Shown: positions 5,179 through 5,573 of the stretch, in pieces
Layout of the letters: each line of letters begins with the position of its first letter
How positions within the stretch are numbered: the first letter of the stretch is position 1
NCBI GenBank assembly: GCA_902474645.1
Contig: CABRWN010000139.1
Span: 1-5,573 of the forward strand
DNA from: an uncultured Collinsella sp.
GTDB lineage: Bacteria > Actinomycetota > Coriobacteriia > Coriobacteriales > Coriobacteriaceae
Direction of reading: 5' to 3'
Length of the DNA: 5,573 nt
Program-made: the position numbers and the translations under genes
Notes under the pieces: generated by a model
Told to the model about the DNA's origin: nothing
Seen by the model: the letters and a program-made list of their open reading frames with translations, nothing else
The model's database searches: none

Positions 5179-5573
5179 ATGAAGATCGGTATCGGTAACG
5201 ACCACGCCGCCGTCGAGCTCAAGAACATCATTTCCGAGCACCTGAAGGAGCGCGGCTGCGAGGTCGTGAACTTTGGCACCGACACCTCCGAGAGCTTTGA
5301 CTACCCCATCGCCGGCTACAAGGTGGGTAAGGCCGTTGCCAACGGCGACGTCGACCTGGGCATCCTCATCTGTGGCACCGGTGTCGGGATTAGCTTGGCT
5401 GCCAACAAGGTCGAGGGCGTACGCGCCGTTGTGTGCTCCGAGCCCTTCAGCGCCAAGCTCTCCCGCATGCACAACAATACCAACGTGCTCGCCTTTGGCG
5501 CCCGCGTCGTGGGCTCCGAGCTCGCTAAGATGATTGTCGACGAGTGGCTCGACGCCGAGTTTGAGGGCGGTCG
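5179..5573 (+). CDS. rpiB: Ribose-5-phosphate isomerase B, C-terminus cut by window end
   Basis: RpiB interconverts ribose 5-phosphate and ribulose 5-phosphate in the non-oxidative pentose phosphate pathway, in the cytoplasm. The 131 full codons seen cover nearly all of the roughly 145-150-residue family length (RpiB/LacA/LacB fold). Key parts: GNDHAA (6-11, with D8 and H9 for phosphate/sugar handling), DYP (41-43), the catalytic cysteine C65 in LICGTGVGIS (63-72), NKVEGVRA (76-83), and SRMHNNTNVLAFGAR (95-109, with H98 and the NN pair). The match to E. coli RpiB is close across its length, including AKMIVDEWL (116-124). The start is ATG 5179, 8 nt after GAGAGG (5165-5170), giving the standard MKIGIGNDH N-terminus. 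The frame is open upstream to about 4972, but the extension has no family counterpart. It diverges from the cyuA-like gene. Confidence 0.96.
   Translation, partial: MKIGIGNDHAAVELKNIISEHLKERGCEVVNFGTDTSESFDYPIAGYKVGKAVANGDVDLGILICGTGVGISLAANKVEGVRAVVCSEPFSAKLSRMHNNTNVLAFGARVVGSELAKMIVDEWLDAEFEGG

Overview
The window looks like chromosomal DNA from a high-GC Gram-positive bacterium. A gut Coriobacteriia such as Collinsella is my best guess. It rests on GC-rich codon use, TTG/GTG starts with good Shine-Dalgarno sites, a short four-domain ribosomal protein S1, and a compact A-type RNase P RNA. This is recognition from memory, not a database match.

Layout: (1) 1-289, minus strand: the first 96 codons of a YigZ/IMPACT-family protein, cut by the window edge. 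(2) 290-563: a spacer holding a striking 99-nt imperfect hairpin (451-549) and a possible remnant of a small membrane-protein ORF. (3) 565-931, minus: the RNase P RNA gene rnpB, with an extended -10 promoter just upstream. (4) 932-1210: a spacer with two inverted repeats and no convincing gene. (5) 1211-2434, minus: rpsA (ribosomal protein S1) and its rho-independent terminator. (6) 2435-2749: a divergent regulatory region between rpsA and a HAD gene. It has candidate promoters facing opposite ways and a leader hairpin that could hide the rpsA Shine-Dalgarno site. (7) 2750-3508, plus: a HAD-family hydrolase with all four motifs. (8) 3529-3593: a REP-like palindrome between two convergent genes. 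(9) 3602-4907, minus: a CyuA/YhaM-type cysteine desulfidase (serine dehydratase alpha family), broken by an apparent out-of-frame deletion of about 14 bp. (10) 4908-5178: a divergent promoter region with two operator-like palindromes. (11) 5179-5573, plus: rpiB, ribose-5-phosphate isomerase B, nearly complete but cut by the window end.

The genes do not form one pathway. They are mostly single-gene units: translation and RNA processing (rpsA, rnpB), sugar phosphate metabolism (rpiB), sulfur amino acid breakdown (cyuA-like) and two general-purpose proteins. I found no phage, CRISPR, transposase or defence genes. The parts most worth a second look are the frameshifted desulfidase, the 99-nt hairpin between rnpB and yigZ, the REP-like palindrome, and the perfect 16-bp palindrome upstream of rpiB.
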